Shown here piece after piece: positions 33,857-42,119 of a DNA stretch of 60,022 nt. Position 1 is the first letter of the stretch. Each line of letters starts with the position of its first letter. The notes below the pieces were generated by a model. That model did not search any database and was not told the DNA's origin. It was given only the letters and a program-made list of their open reading frames with translations. The stretch comes from Planctomycetaceae bacterium (lineage in GTDB: Bacteria > Planctomycetota > Planctomycetia > Pirellulales > Pirellulaceae). The position numbers and the translations under genes are program-made. The stretch covers positions 1 to 60,022 of the forward strand of contig SKZY01000076.1 of the NCBI GenBank assembly GCA_007127095.1. Reading direction: 5' to 3'.

Positions 33857-35461
33857 TCAGTCGACATTCGCCTGTTGCAGCCGTTGACGCCAAAAGCCGC
33901 GAGCAGTTCGGACCGGCTTGATATGAGGCGCCAGACGTTCTGGGGGAAGTTTTTTCAGCTCGGTTTCATAATCGGTCAACCACTGGCCAAAGAACTCGAC
34001 CGCGGATTTCGATATCCGAGGCGAATGGTCGAAATCGATGAACCACGGCGCGCTGATCGCGGCTCGATAATGCTCCTCGAATTGGGTCACCACGCGGACG
34101 ATCACCCAGCCGCTGGAACGGAAATCGAATGGCGGAATCACGCCTTGGGTCTTGGCGAAATCGTCCAATCGGGCACTGTAGATCACGCCACCGTTGTGGA
34201 TCACCTCGACGTAATCGACAGGGTCACGAACCGCCAAATGGAGTTCCACCGACATGCTCAGTTGTTCGCCATCGCTGGCGTTGAAAACATGCCCCGGGGC
34301 GTAGCCGCCGAGCGTTGGTCGCAGTAGCGGCCCATTGGTCAACACACTCCGGCCGGCCCACACCGCGTCATAGAACTCGGCCTCGTCAGCGACCGGCGCG
34401 ACACGACGGTCATCGTCGTCGAGCAGCGATTGGCCGATCGCATAGGTCCGATTGTAGCCTGCGGCCGAACCGGTTTCGGAGGGCCCGGTGCCCGCCAACG
34501 GTGCGGGTCGGAGCCCGGTCTCGAGTAACTGCCAGTAAACGAACTCGGCGTAGCGTCCCGGCCCTTGTTCACCCTTGAATCCGATTTCGGCGGGAGGACG
34601 CCCCGATCCGATCCGGTCGATTCGGCGATCCTCGCGAAGCCAATCGCCAAGTAAGAAAAAACCGTCGATCCGGCCGGTGGCTAGCCAGACCGGCAATTGC
34701 CAGGCAAAGGGATCGGCGATCGCGATACGAGTCCCGTCGATCTGGTCGCCGTCAGGGGACTCGTCGTTGAGTGATTCGGTCCGCGGAGGGTAAACCAGTA
34801 AACCGTCGTGATCGGTCGCGACTTGCCCGGTCCAGATCGGCTCGGCATTCGCTTCATCGGCGGCCACTTCATCGGCTTTTTGCGTCACTGCGGCTGGACG
34901 ACTCCGTCGCGACGGGGCCTTCTCGCCACCTGAGTCGCGGTCGCCTCTCTCGCCGGGCGAAACCCGCGTGACGACATGCAAGTCCTCCGCTGCCATCAAC
35001 AGCGACAGATCGGTCGACGGGCCGGAATAGGCCAGATCGCCGGAGAGGAATCCCTCGGCCCGCATATCGACCATCCGCGACATCTCGATCAACCGTTCGC
35101 CCTCAGCAGCCGGTTCGATCACGAAATTTCCGGTTACGACTCGATACTCGGGCCCGCGAACGATTCGAAATCGGTAGGCCCCGTTGGAAAGGGAAAGATC
35201 GAGCGCGCGATCGAGTACGATGCCGGGGCCCGAGACGATCGTCCTGCGGACCCGTGCCGATTTACCCGACTCGGTCCGCAATTCCAGTCGCGACGGTATC
35301 GCCTGCCGACTTTCCTCATCGGCCGTCGTCAATCTCAGCACACCTCCGGCCGCCCTCGCACCCGCGGTCCAATCGTGGGGCACGCCGCATGGGGCTACCA
35401 AAACGGCGGCGAATAAGCAAAAAAATCGGTTCGCGATCCCGGATCGTTTCGTCTGGTTCAT
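33857..35461 (-). CDS. Exported CehA/McbA-like protein with degenerate metal site
   Basis: 534 aa from ATG 35461, which opens a signal peptide (FFCLFAAVLVAPCGVPHDWTAGARA); the longer frame to 36085 lies antisense to the J-domain gene and is rejected. It follows the CehA/McbA (PHP-like metallohydrolase) plan: a beta-domain (about 40-130), AEGFLSGDLAYSGPSTDLSLLMAAEDLHV where active members have DLHVHR, a long Arg/Glu insertion, YWQLLETGLRPAPLAGTGPSETGSAAGYNRTYA, and FYDAVWAGRSVLTNGPLLRPTLGG, then a C-terminal beta-domain. The metal-binding DLHVHR is replaced by DLAYSG, so the hydrolase is probably inactive or uses other ligands. Monocistronic, divergent from the J-domain gene. Confidence 0.8.
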   Translation of the reverse strand: MNQTKRSGIANRFFCLFAAVLVAPCGVPHDWTAGARAAGGVLRLTTADEESRQAIPSRLELRTESGKSARVRRTIVSGPGIVLDRALDLSLSNGAYRFRIVRGPEYRVVTGNFVIEPAAEGERLIEMSRMVDMRAEGFLSGDLAYSGPSTDLSLLMAAEDLHVVTRVSPGERGDRDSGGEKAPSRRSRPAAVTQKADEVAADEANAEPIWTGQVATDHDGLLVYPPRTESLNDESPDGDQIDGTRIAIADPFAWQLPVWLATGRIDGFFLLGDWLREDRRIDRIGSGRPPAEIGFKGEQGPGRYAEFVYWQLLETGLRPAPLAGTGPSETGSAAGYNRTYAIGQSLLDDDDRRVAPVADEAEFYDAVWAGRSVLTNGPLLRPTLGGYAPGHVFNASDGEQLSMSVELHLAVRDPVDYVEVIHNGGVIYSARLDDFAKTQGVIPPFDFRSSGWVIVRVVTQFEEHYRAAISAPWFIDFDHSPRISKSAVEFFGQWLTDYETELKKLPPERLAPHIKPVRTARGFWRQRLQQANVD

Positions 35462-35569
35462 CGTTTGCAATCCCGTAGGAAAAGATCGTCTCCTCTGCCA
35501 TGATGGCGGGAAGGCGATCCGATCGACTCCCCCCCCTGTAAAAGCCTCCGCATCCGTTAACTTTATCCG

Positions 35570-36529
35570 ATGGCTGAAGACCTGTACCAAACGCTTGGTG
35601 TCGACCGTCAGGCCGACAAAGACGCACTCCAGAAGGCCTACCGCAAGCTGGCCCGCAAATATCATCCCGACATGAACCCGAACGATGATCGGGCGCAAGA
35701 GAAATTCAAGCGGGTGCAAGAAGCGTACGACGTGCTCAGCGATCCCGAAAAACGGGAAGCCTATAACCGCTATGGCGCCGACTTCGAGAAAATTCGCAGC
35801 GGAGGTTTTCAACCCGAGGCTGCTGGCGCCTCCTTTGAGGGGCTCGACCTGGAACAGATTTTCGGGCGCGGCGGCGGTGGCGGTTTTCAGAACGGGTTCA
35901 ACGACTTTTTCGAACAGCTCGTCGGCGGCGGTCGCGGCGCCGGACCGCGCGGTGGGGGCCGGCGGCAGCGTCCCCAGCGGCCGGTCGCGGGTGAAAACAT
36001 TCGTCACGAACTGAGGATTCCGCTCCGCAAAGCACTCACCGGTGGTCAGCACGAGTTCTATCTGCTCGGGGAGGCGGGCCAGCAAAAAATCGCGGTCAAT
36101 ATCCCTGCCGGAGTCGAACCGGGAGCCAAGATGCGACTGCGGGGCAAAGGCTATCCATCAACGACGGGCGGCCCGGCTGGCGATTTGATCTTGGTCATTC
36201 AAGTCGACGAACATCCGCTGATCAAGCGGAGCGGCAAGAACGTTGAGCTGAAGTTGCCGGTCACCTTGGCTGAAGCCGCTCTGGGGGCCAAGGTAGAAGT
36301 CCCGACCCCCAAGGGGAAGCTGCAATTGACGATTCCCGCGGGCAGCAGTGGCGGTCGTCGCCTTCGACTCAAGGGTCAGGGGGTCGACGATGGCAAAGGC
36401 CCGGCTGGCGATATGATCGTCGAACTGAGAATCAGCCTACCGGCCGAAATCGACGACGAGGCGAAGGGGTGGATCGAGAAGTTTGACCAGCGTCATCCGC
36501 TCGCCCCGCGATCGGAACTCCATTGGTAG
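35570..36529 (+). CDS. cbpA: CbpA-like J-domain co-chaperone
   Basis: 319-aa co-chaperone of DnaK. J-domain residues 1-70 with HPD in KYHPDMNPND, a Gly/Phe-rich linker (about 85-125: FGRGGGGGFQNGFNDFFEQL) and two C-terminal substrate-binding beta-domains (IRHELRIPLRKALTGGQ, VNIPAGVEPGAKMRLRGKGYP, LKLPVTLAEAALGAKVEVPTPKGKLQLTIPAGSSGGRRLRLKGQG). The zinc-finger domain of DnaJ is absent, which places it with CbpA/DnaJ type II. rnpA follows 9 bp downstream, so the two are cotranscribed. Confidence 0.93.
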   Translation: MAEDLYQTLGVDRQADKDALQKAYRKLARKYHPDMNPNDDRAQEKFKRVQEAYDVLSDPEKREAYNRYGADFEKIRSGGFQPEAAGASFEGLDLEQIFGRGGGGGFQNGFNDFFEQLVGGGRGAGPRGGGRRQRPQRPVAGENIRHELRIPLRKALTGGQHEFYLLGEAGQQKIAVNIPAGVEPGAKMRLRGKGYPSTTGGPAGDLILVIQVDEHPLIKRSGKNVELKLPVTLAEAALGAKVEVPTPKGKLQLTIPAGSSGGRRLRLKGQGVDDGKGPAGDMIVELRISLPAEIDDEAKGWIEKFDQRHPLAPRSELHW

Positions 36530-36538
36530 GGCCTTCCG

Positions 36539-36904
36539 ATGAATCGCTTTTCCAAACGGGATCGGATCGTGCGAGGCGATGACTTTACGGCGATCATTCG
36601 TGGCGGGGCATTCGCCGCCGATGACGTGCTGGTGGTCAATGTCCGCAGCAACGATAGCGAGACAAGCGTGCGGTTGGGAATCACGATCCCCAAGAAAACC
36701 GGTTCCGCGGTCGTGCGGAACCGCTGGAAACGATGGATCCGGGAGGCCTTTCGTATCAACCGTGATCGACTGCCCACCGGACTCGATATCGTGGTTCGCC
36801 CGAAACGCGATGCCGTCGGCAATTTCGCAAAGATCGCAAAATCGTTGCCGAGTACTGCACGACGGGCAGCCCGTAAATTGGATCGTCAGGAGCAGTCTGA
36901 TTGA
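36539..36904 (+). CDS. rnpA: Ribonuclease P protein component
   Basis: 121-aa basic protein that binds RNase P RNA and helps mature tRNA 5' ends. FSKRDRIVRGDDFTAIIRGG at the N-terminus, VRLGITIPKKTGSAVVRNRWKRWIREAFRINRDRLPTGLDIVVRPK with the RNR box. Length and charge are normal. In most bacteria rnpA follows rpmH near the origin; here it follows a J-domain gene by 9 bp and neither rpmH nor yidC is nearby. It converges with the DUF3299-like gene, 12 bp apart. Confidence 0.93.
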   Translation: MNRFSKRDRIVRGDDFTAIIRGGAFAADDVLVVNVRSNDSETSVRLGITIPKKTGSAVVRNRWKRWIREAFRINRDRLPTGLDIVVRPKRDAVGNFAKIAKSLPSTARRAARKLDRQEQSD

Positions 36905-36916
36905 GTGGATCGCTGT

Positions 36917-37456
36917 CTACTTGACCGCGGTTCCGAGCAGATTGAAGATCGCGAAGTGGCCTGAATCGTCCGGGTACTTGTACTCTTTGAGCCGAAACTT
37001 GCCGGTTACGGTCACCGGACGCGTGGTGAAATCGGTCCGCACGTCACCGACCAGGTTGACAACGACGCAGTCGAACAAGGCCGCGCCGGGGCCGAAACAG
37101 CACTCTTGATTGTCACGGACCAGCACGAACTCGTCGATGTTCGTTTCGCGGAATAGCGTCGAAGGGAGAATGAAACCGCGGAGTTTGACGACCTTACCGT
37201 CAAGTTCGCGGATCGAGTCGGTCAACATCGACGGATCGTAGGGAGCATCCGGCTCGATATCGAACTTGAGATCATCGAACGAGATATCACCTTTCGCCTT
37301 CGAACTCGGCCGCGATCGGTTCGGTTCCTCTTTCGTTGCTGCGCCGGCGGCGGATGGCCGAGCCGGTTGCTCTGCGAACCCTGGCTGAGCGATTATCAGC
37401 GCCAGGCAGATGAGTCCGACGAGTTGCGACAACGATTTCGGACGGATGGTCATCAT
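36917..37456 (-). CDS. Exported DUF3299-like protein with CCFG motif
   Basis: 179 aa with a signal peptide (LSQLVGLICLALIIAQPGFAEQ). After a Ser/Lys-rich linker comes one small beta-domain: IRELDGKVVKLRGFILPSTLFRETNIDEFVLVRDNQECCFGPGAALFDCVVVNLVG, then a C-terminal strand region (RPVTVTGKFRLKEYKYPDDSGHFAIFNLLG). The layout matches DUF3299 proteins, whose GACIHVPPPPPNQ block is replaced by ECCFGPGA. The preceding gene has the same domain with GTCCFGGQP, so they are paralogues. It is the last gene of a three-gene operon (16-bp gap). Two adjacent Cys could bind metal or form a vicinal disulphide; function unknown. Confidence 0.8.
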   Translation of the reverse strand: MMTIRPKSLSQLVGLICLALIIAQPGFAEQPARPSAAGAATKEEPNRSRPSSKAKGDISFDDLKFDIEPDAPYDPSMLTDSIRELDGKVVKLRGFILPSTLFRETNIDEFVLVRDNQECCFGPGAALFDCVVVNLVGDVRTDFTTRPVTVTGKFRLKEYKYPDDSGHFAIFNLLGTAVK

Positions 37457-37472
37457 GGGTTCCAGTTATTGC

Positions 37473-38153
37473 TTATCGAATCTGGTCGACTCGCAACCGG
37501 TAATAGATTTGGTTGTCGAAGTCGGCGGCCCGGTGATCGAACTTGTTGATGGTGAACTTCCCCGCCAACTTCCGCTTGGACATCCCACCGGCACGAATGG
37601 ATTGCCCGTTGGTCAACGTCACTTCGATCATGTCTGTACTGCGCGGCTGGCCACCGAAGCAACAGGTTCCCAGGTCAGGAACCAAAATGAAGTTTTTCAG
37701 CATCCCCGAGCCAGAGGATGGGTGGATGTAGCCCTTGACGAAAATGTCTTGGCCATCGACTTCAAGAGCTTTTTGGGTCGGGATATCGGGTAGCGGTTCG
37801 GACTGCTGAAAATCGAAGAAGGAGACCCTTTGGTAGCCCTCAGGGACTTCCGTCGCGTAGACATAACCGTGCCAAGATGTTCCGAATATCAGCAACAAGG
37901 TATTGACGATCAACCCGCCGAACGCCAATGGGCGACCGCTGTACTCGTCGGGCCACGTACGGATCGTCTTCAGCGAAAGCGAAGCCGCTACGATCGCTGC
38001 GACCGATAAAGCCAACAGCGGGGCGAAAGCTTGGATCAGCCCGAGCATCGCGAACGGCGTCAACAGAATCGAGACAACGGCCGCGCGGCTGACCGCGCGA
38101 TACGGGAAATCGACCGCTTCGGCGTAACCGCCCATTGAGACTTCAGCTGACAT
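37473..38153 (-). CDS. Membrane-anchored DUF3299-like protein with CCFG motif
   Basis: 226 aa. Three membrane helices at the N-terminus (AAVVSILLTPFAMLGLIQAF, LLALSVAAIVAASLSL, GGLIVNTLLLIFGTSWHG) carry a DUF4190-like unit, followed by a periplasmic domain (VDGQDIFVKGYIHPSSGSGMLKNFILVPDLGTCCFGGQPRSTDMIEVTL, then AGKFTINKFDHRAADFDNQIYYRL). The domain is paralogous to that of the next gene: same GYI/GFI-P, FxLV, CCFG and T/VVNL elements. It sits between the CPFC protein (54 bp upstream) and the soluble paralogue (17 bp downstream). Perhaps the three handle a metal or a thiol at the outer face of the membrane. Confidence 0.8.
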   Translation of the reverse strand: MSAEVSMGGYAEAVDFPYRAVSRAAVVSILLTPFAMLGLIQAFAPLLALSVAAIVAASLSLKTIRTWPDEYSGRPLAFGGLIVNTLLLIFGTSWHGYVYATEVPEGYQRVSFFDFQQSEPLPDIPTQKALEVDGQDIFVKGYIHPSSGSGMLKNFILVPDLGTCCFGGQPRSTDMIEVTLTNGQSIRAGGMSKRKLAGKFTINKFDHRAADFDNQIYYRLRVDQIR

Positions 38154-38206
38154 CTTGACTGCTAGGCTCCCTCAATTCCGCTAAACCGGTTGAAAACATG
38201 GCTCGC

Positions 38207-39652
38207 TCACTCACGGCTCGAAATCACGGAGCCCCTCGCCCCACCCCGTGCCCCGCCGCTGAGGACGAGTTGAACCGCGACGACGACGATCGCGATCGAG
38301 ACTATCGTTACGCCAAACAGCCGCAGTTGGTTCGCTGACGAAACCGGCTCCAACGATCCGACCGACTTGCCAGCCAAACGCTGCAGCGGCGGGAAGTCGA
38401 CACTCCAGACAGACGATGCCGACGCCAATTGACTGCTGCGGTTGGGCAGTCGCATGCTGGTCGACGGCTGCGCCGGCGCCTGGGGAATCGGTATCGAGAA
38501 CAGAGACCCGGCTCGGCGGACGCTTTCGGGATCGATTTCGCGGAGCTTTTCGAGCGCCGTTTCCGCCTCCGGTTTCGGGCAGGCTCGGAGGTAATTCACC
38601 ACCGGAACCCGGATCCAATTGTTGTCTTCCTCCGCCTCGACGAACAACTTCACCAAGCGATCGATCTGGCTCCAATCTCCCCACCGAGCCAAATCGGGGA
38701 TCACTAAGTCTGCTAAATCCCTTCGTTCCAGCACCAAGTGAAGCGACTCAACAAGTACCGATCGAGGGATCTTATCGGCCTCGGTGCCATGGAACCGGAG
38801 CGCCATGATCGCCGCGTAGGTGTCGGCGTAGGGCGCTTGGGCATTCGCCAGAAACGATTCGTTGATCAATTCAAGCCCCGGCTCTCCGGCGAGCAGCAGG
38901 TAGCAAGCGATCAAGGCGTCGAGCCCGCTGCGTGAACTCGGCTGAGTGCTGGTCAGCATCGATTCGAGCATCGGAACGTCGTCTTCGCTGCCACACACGC
39001 CCAACATCGTCAGGTAGAGCCGTTTCCGATCGGCTGGCATTTCCGGGTCCTTGATCCACTGGACCAATTGGTCATGGTCCATGTACGGACGCAACGACTG
39101 AACGACCGGGTAGGGGGTGATCGCGAATTCATCGTAGGCGTCACGACTGAGCATCGTGTCGTCACTTTGCAGGTAATCCTGAAAGAACTTAAGCCGAGCT
39201 AACCCGTCATCGGGTAACTCCAGTACATTCAGGACGTAGGCCTCGCTCTCGGAGGTCAGCGGCAGGCAACTCCACTGCAAATTCGGCGGGTCGACGCCGG
39301 AGAGCATGAAACGCCTACCGACCGGAATTTCGCCAAAGTAGACCGCGGTGACCATCGATTCCGGCTTGACGAGCTGTTCACCCTTGAGCACCTTCACAAC
39401 CCGCAGTTGCACCGCGCCGGACTCTTCATCGCGGACCGAATCGCGAGTCGCCTCGGCGATCACTACCGCGTCCATCACCGCTACCTCCTGACGGATCGTC
39501 TGCGACACGGCACTGCAGAACGGGCAAGCCAACGCGTTCGCGGGAAACATGGCCGAGCCGAACACTGCCAGGATCAGAAACAACGATCCAGAGAAAGTTG
39601 GGCGATTCAGGCGATTCAAGGATGGTAACCACCCCGAAGATTTTGAGGTCAT
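38207..39652 (-). CDS. Exported planctomycete protein with N-terminal CPFC motif and C-terminal anchor
   Basis: 481 aa. A signal sequence (LFLILAVFGSAMFPANALA) ends just before CPFC (Cys43, Cys46), a thioredoxin-like CxxC or metal site. A beta-domain follows (VVIAEATRDSVRDEESGAVQLRVVKVLKGEQLV, as in proteins with an OB-like fold), then helical repeats (about 170-390: MPADRKRLYLTMLGVCGSEDDVPMLESML, HEAT-like), a Pro/Ser linker, and a C-terminal membrane helix (LFGVTIVSIAIVVVAVQLVL) with a basic tail. First gene of an operon with the two CCFG proteins. Function unknown; the shared Cys motifs suggest one exported thiol or metal system. Confidence 0.78.
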   Translation of the reverse strand: MTSKSSGWLPSLNRLNRPTFSGSLFLILAVFGSAMFPANALACPFCSAVSQTIRQEVAVMDAVVIAEATRDSVRDEESGAVQLRVVKVLKGEQLVKPESMVTAVYFGEIPVGRRFMLSGVDPPNLQWSCLPLTSESEAYVLNVLELPDDGLARLKFFQDYLQSDDTMLSRDAYDEFAITPYPVVQSLRPYMDHDQLVQWIKDPEMPADRKRLYLTMLGVCGSEDDVPMLESMLTSTQPSSRSGLDALIACYLLLAGEPGLELINESFLANAQAPYADTYAAIMALRFHGTEADKIPRSVLVESLHLVLERRDLADLVIPDLARWGDWSQIDRLVKLFVEAEEDNNWIRVPVVNYLRACPKPEAETALEKLREIDPESVRRAGSLFSIPIPQAPAQPSTSMRLPNRSSQLASASSVWSVDFPPLQRLAGKSVGSLEPVSSANQLRLFGVTIVSIAIVVVAVQLVLSGGARGGARGSVISSRE

Positions 39653-39990
39653 CAGCTGATGTGGGGAAGCAGGTGGGATGAAGGTGCGGTTTCCGTTTCA
39701 ACCTATTGTAGGTCGCCGGCCCACCTTCGGTGAAGTCGACTTCGGTGACTTTTGCCGGATCCGAGGTCGGCCGGTCGCTCCAAATATTCTGCCAGCGGTA
39801 CGTCGAATCGGCAGGGATTGGCAGCAATGATTTGACGTTTGTCGCTTGACTGCGATAATAGACTCCAATCCAGCGGCGAAGATTCGATCCACTAACTTTC
39901 AGCTTGGGGCCGTTTGGTTCCCGCAATCGCCACTTAACGGCGATGTGGCCGCCGCAGGCCGATACGAGATTCAGTGCAAGGGATGGTCCG
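39653..39990. other. 338-base intergenic region with the ECF sigma promoter
   Basis: Divergent gap between the CPFC operon (minus) and the ECF sigma gene (plus). It holds the plus-strand promoter described at 39832-39859. A short plus-strand frame upstream of ATG 39991 has no start signal. No other structure was recognised. Confidence 0.6.
39832..39859 (+). promoter_or_regulatory. Promoter-like site for the ECF sigma gene
   Basis: TTGACG (39832-39837), 16-base spacer, GATAAT (39854-39859). Predicted start is near 39866, with a leader of about 125 bases. It looks like a housekeeping promoter, not an ECF-type (GAAC..GTC) site, so simple autoregulation is not indicated. Confidence 0.6.
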
Positions 39991-40629
39991 ATGAGAACGA
40001 CGACAACCCAACCGACCTATACGATCGAAGACAGCGATGAATTGCTGCTCGCCGAATACGCGAAGTCAGGCGATCGCCGACTGTTCGAGACGTTGATGCG
40101 ACGGTACGAGCGAGAAATTTTCAGTTATTTGCGCCGTTACATTGGCCAGGAAGAACTCGCGGAGGACGCGTTTCAAGCGACTTTTTTACAGGTTCACTTG
40201 AAATGTGATCAGTTCGATTCATCGAGACGGGTTCGCCCTTGGCTGTATGCGATCGCGACCAATCAAGCGATTGACGCACAGCGTCGGGCGAAACGCCGAC
40301 GAATGGTCAGCCTCAATCGCTCGACACGTTTTGATGATGACCTTTCGGAAAGTTCGTGGGCCGACAAGTTGGTCGCTGACATCGACGATCCGGGCGATGT
40401 GGCCGGCCGCCGTGAGGAGGGACGCTGGGTTCGCGAAGCGGTTGCCGGCTTGGGCGAATCGTTCCAACGCGTGATCCAGCTGGTCTATTTCCAGGGGCTC
40501 AAATATCGTGAGGCTGCCGAAGTGCTAGGGGTTCCCGTCGGGACCGTCAAAAGTCGAGTACACGCGGCGATTTCTCGACTGTCCAGCCACTGGCAGGAGG
40601 TTCAACCCGAGCCGGTTTCACGAGACTGA
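39991..40629 (+). CDS. ECF RNA polymerase sigma factor (sigma-70 family)
   Basis: 212 aa. ATG 39991 follows AAGGGA at 8 nt. Region 2: RRLFETLMRRYEREIFSYLRRYIGQEELAEDAFQATFLQVHLK..PWLYAIATNQAIDAQRRAKRRR, the core-binding and -10 recognition helices. Region 4: ESFQRVIQLVYFQGLKYREAAEVLGVPVGTVKSRVHAAISRLSSHW, the -35 helix-turn-helix. Between them lies a variable acidic linker. No anti-sigma gene is adjacent: the next gene converges and encodes WaaA. Control is therefore by transcription or a distant partner. Planctomycetes carry many such factors. Confidence 0.93.
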   Translation: MRTTTTQPTYTIEDSDELLLAEYAKSGDRRLFETLMRRYEREIFSYLRRYIGQEELAEDAFQATFLQVHLKCDQFDSSRRVRPWLYAIATNQAIDAQRRAKRRRMVSLNRSTRFDDDLSESSWADKLVADIDDPGDVAGRREEGRWVREAVAGLGESFQRVIQLVYFQGLKYREAAEVLGVPVGTVKSRVHAAISRLSSHWQEVQPEPVSRD

Positions 40630-40642
40630 GCTAGGTGGACCA

Positions 40643-42082
40643 TCAAGCGATCCGGCGAACGGCCCGTGAAGGCTTTCGGATTCGCTCATCACCGTTCGAT
40701 TGTCGGCAAAATGTCTCAGCCTCGGCGCAAATACCCTCTACCGGATGGACCGCTACCCTCTGGTCGGTGGATTCGGTAAGTTGCTTGTCCAGCAAACCGA
40801 CCAACTGTCGTACGGTTTGTTTTGCAGCTCCGCGATGCAGGTTGACCACTTCGCGGGCAGCGTTGCCGAGCGTGTCGGCTGCTGGCGGGTGATCGAGGCA
40901 GTGTGCGGTGAAACGGGTCAAGTCAGCGGGGGTTTGTAGTTGCACGGCGGCATCGGCTTGCAACAACCGCTTCGCGATGTCAGCGAAGTTTCGAGTATTC
41001 GGGCCGAAGCACACCGCACTGCCGTAGCCGGCCGGTTCCAGCATGTTTTGGCCTCCGCGATCACCAAAGCTGCCGCCGACGAACGCGATTCGGCTGATTC
41101 CCCACCAGTGACGTAATTCGCCGATGGTATCGACCAACACCACCGTGTCGGCTGGCCAATTGTCTGCGGCGAGGAGTTGAGCCGAGCGTCGGCGGACTCG
41201 GAAGCCACGTCGTCGAATCGCGTCGGCCACGTCATCGAATCGCTCGCGGTGACGCGGGACGATCACGAGCCGCAATTCCGAGTGACTCGGCGACAATGAG
41301 GCGTAGGTATCGAGCGCCGCTGCCTCGTCCTCCGCCTGTGTACTGCCGGCCATCAAAACTTGATGCCAAGGGTCGATCGCCGTCCAACGGGAGAGCCGAG
41401 CGACCTCCGCAGTATCGCGACTCGACGGGGCGTTGTCGAACTTGATCGAACCGGTAACGGCCACGGCTTGCGAGCGGGCACCGCTGGCGATGAACCGCGC
41501 CGCCGAATCGGAATCCTGGCATCCGACCCAGTCGATCCGAGCAAAGGTTGCACCGAGCAGTCGGCGGAATCGGGCGTACCGCTTTCCGCTGCGTTCGCTG
41601 AGCCGTCCGTTCACCACCGCCACCTGGCAGTCCTGCCGCCCGGCGGTGCCGATCATATTGGGCCAAAGCTCGAGTTCGGCCAGCACCAGCAAGTCCGGCC
41701 GCAGCGTATCGAAGGTCTGCCGAACGGCCCAAGAAAAATCGAGCGGACAGAAGAAAACCGGGATATCAGAGAACCCCGAACGGGCCAGGTCATACCCAGT
41801 ATCGGTCGATGTGCTGACCACGACCCGACAATCGGGATAACGCTCACGAAACGCCTTGACCAAACCGCCGATCAAGTTGACCTCGCCAACACTGACGGCA
41901 TGGAACCAAGCCAATTGGGCTTCGCGTGGTCGCGAAACGATCTCGTTGGGGAAGTCATGAGCGGAGGCACCGAGCACCTTTTGCCAGATCCCGCGACGGT
42001 AACGGCCGTAACGAGCCGCCCGATAGATAACCACCGGCGACACCAACGCCAGCAGGCACAAGTAGATCAAATTGGCCAGCAT
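40643..42082 (-). CDS. waaA: 3-deoxy-D-manno-octulosonic acid (Kdo) transferase
   Basis: Transfers Kdo from CMP-Kdo to lipid A precursor at the inner membrane (GT30). 479 aa. N-terminal anchor MLANLIYLCLLALVSPVVIYRAARYG, then WFHAVSVGEVNLIGGLV (catalytic Glu), VVVSTSTDTGYDLAR, PDLLVLAELELWPNMI, NGRLSERSGKRYARF; the C-terminal donor domain has VLMAGSTQAEDEAA, LVIVPRHRERFDDVADAI, FVGGSFGDRGGQNMLEPAGYGSAVCFGPNTRNF. All GT30 hallmarks are present. The C-terminal 40 residues are an extra basic tail. It converges with the sigma gene, 13 bp apart, and lies downstream of secA. Confidence 0.93.
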   Translation of the reverse strand: MLANLIYLCLLALVSPVVIYRAARYGRYRRGIWQKVLGASAHDFPNEIVSRPREAQLAWFHAVSVGEVNLIGGLVKAFRERYPDCRVVVSTSTDTGYDLARSGFSDIPVFFCPLDFSWAVRQTFDTLRPDLLVLAELELWPNMIGTAGRQDCQVAVVNGRLSERSGKRYARFRRLLGATFARIDWVGCQDSDSAARFIASGARSQAVAVTGSIKFDNAPSSRDTAEVARLSRWTAIDPWHQVLMAGSTQAEDEAAALDTYASLSPSHSELRLVIVPRHRERFDDVADAIRRRGFRVRRRSAQLLAADNWPADTVVLVDTIGELRHWWGISRIAFVGGSFGDRGGQNMLEPAGYGSAVCFGPNTRNFADIAKRLLQADAAVQLQTPADLTRFTAHCLDHPPAADTLGNAAREVVNLHRGAAKQTVRQLVGLLDKQLTESTDQRVAVHPVEGICAEAETFCRQSNGDERIRKPSRAVRRIA

Positions 42083-42119
42083 TGGACACGAATCCGTTCG
42101 TGAGCGTGGGGAGATGATC

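Noticed and set aside
35462-36085. 208-residue N-terminal extension of the CehA-like protein
   Set aside because: It lies antisense to the J-domain gene; the signal peptide begins at ATG 35461, which gives a clean start.
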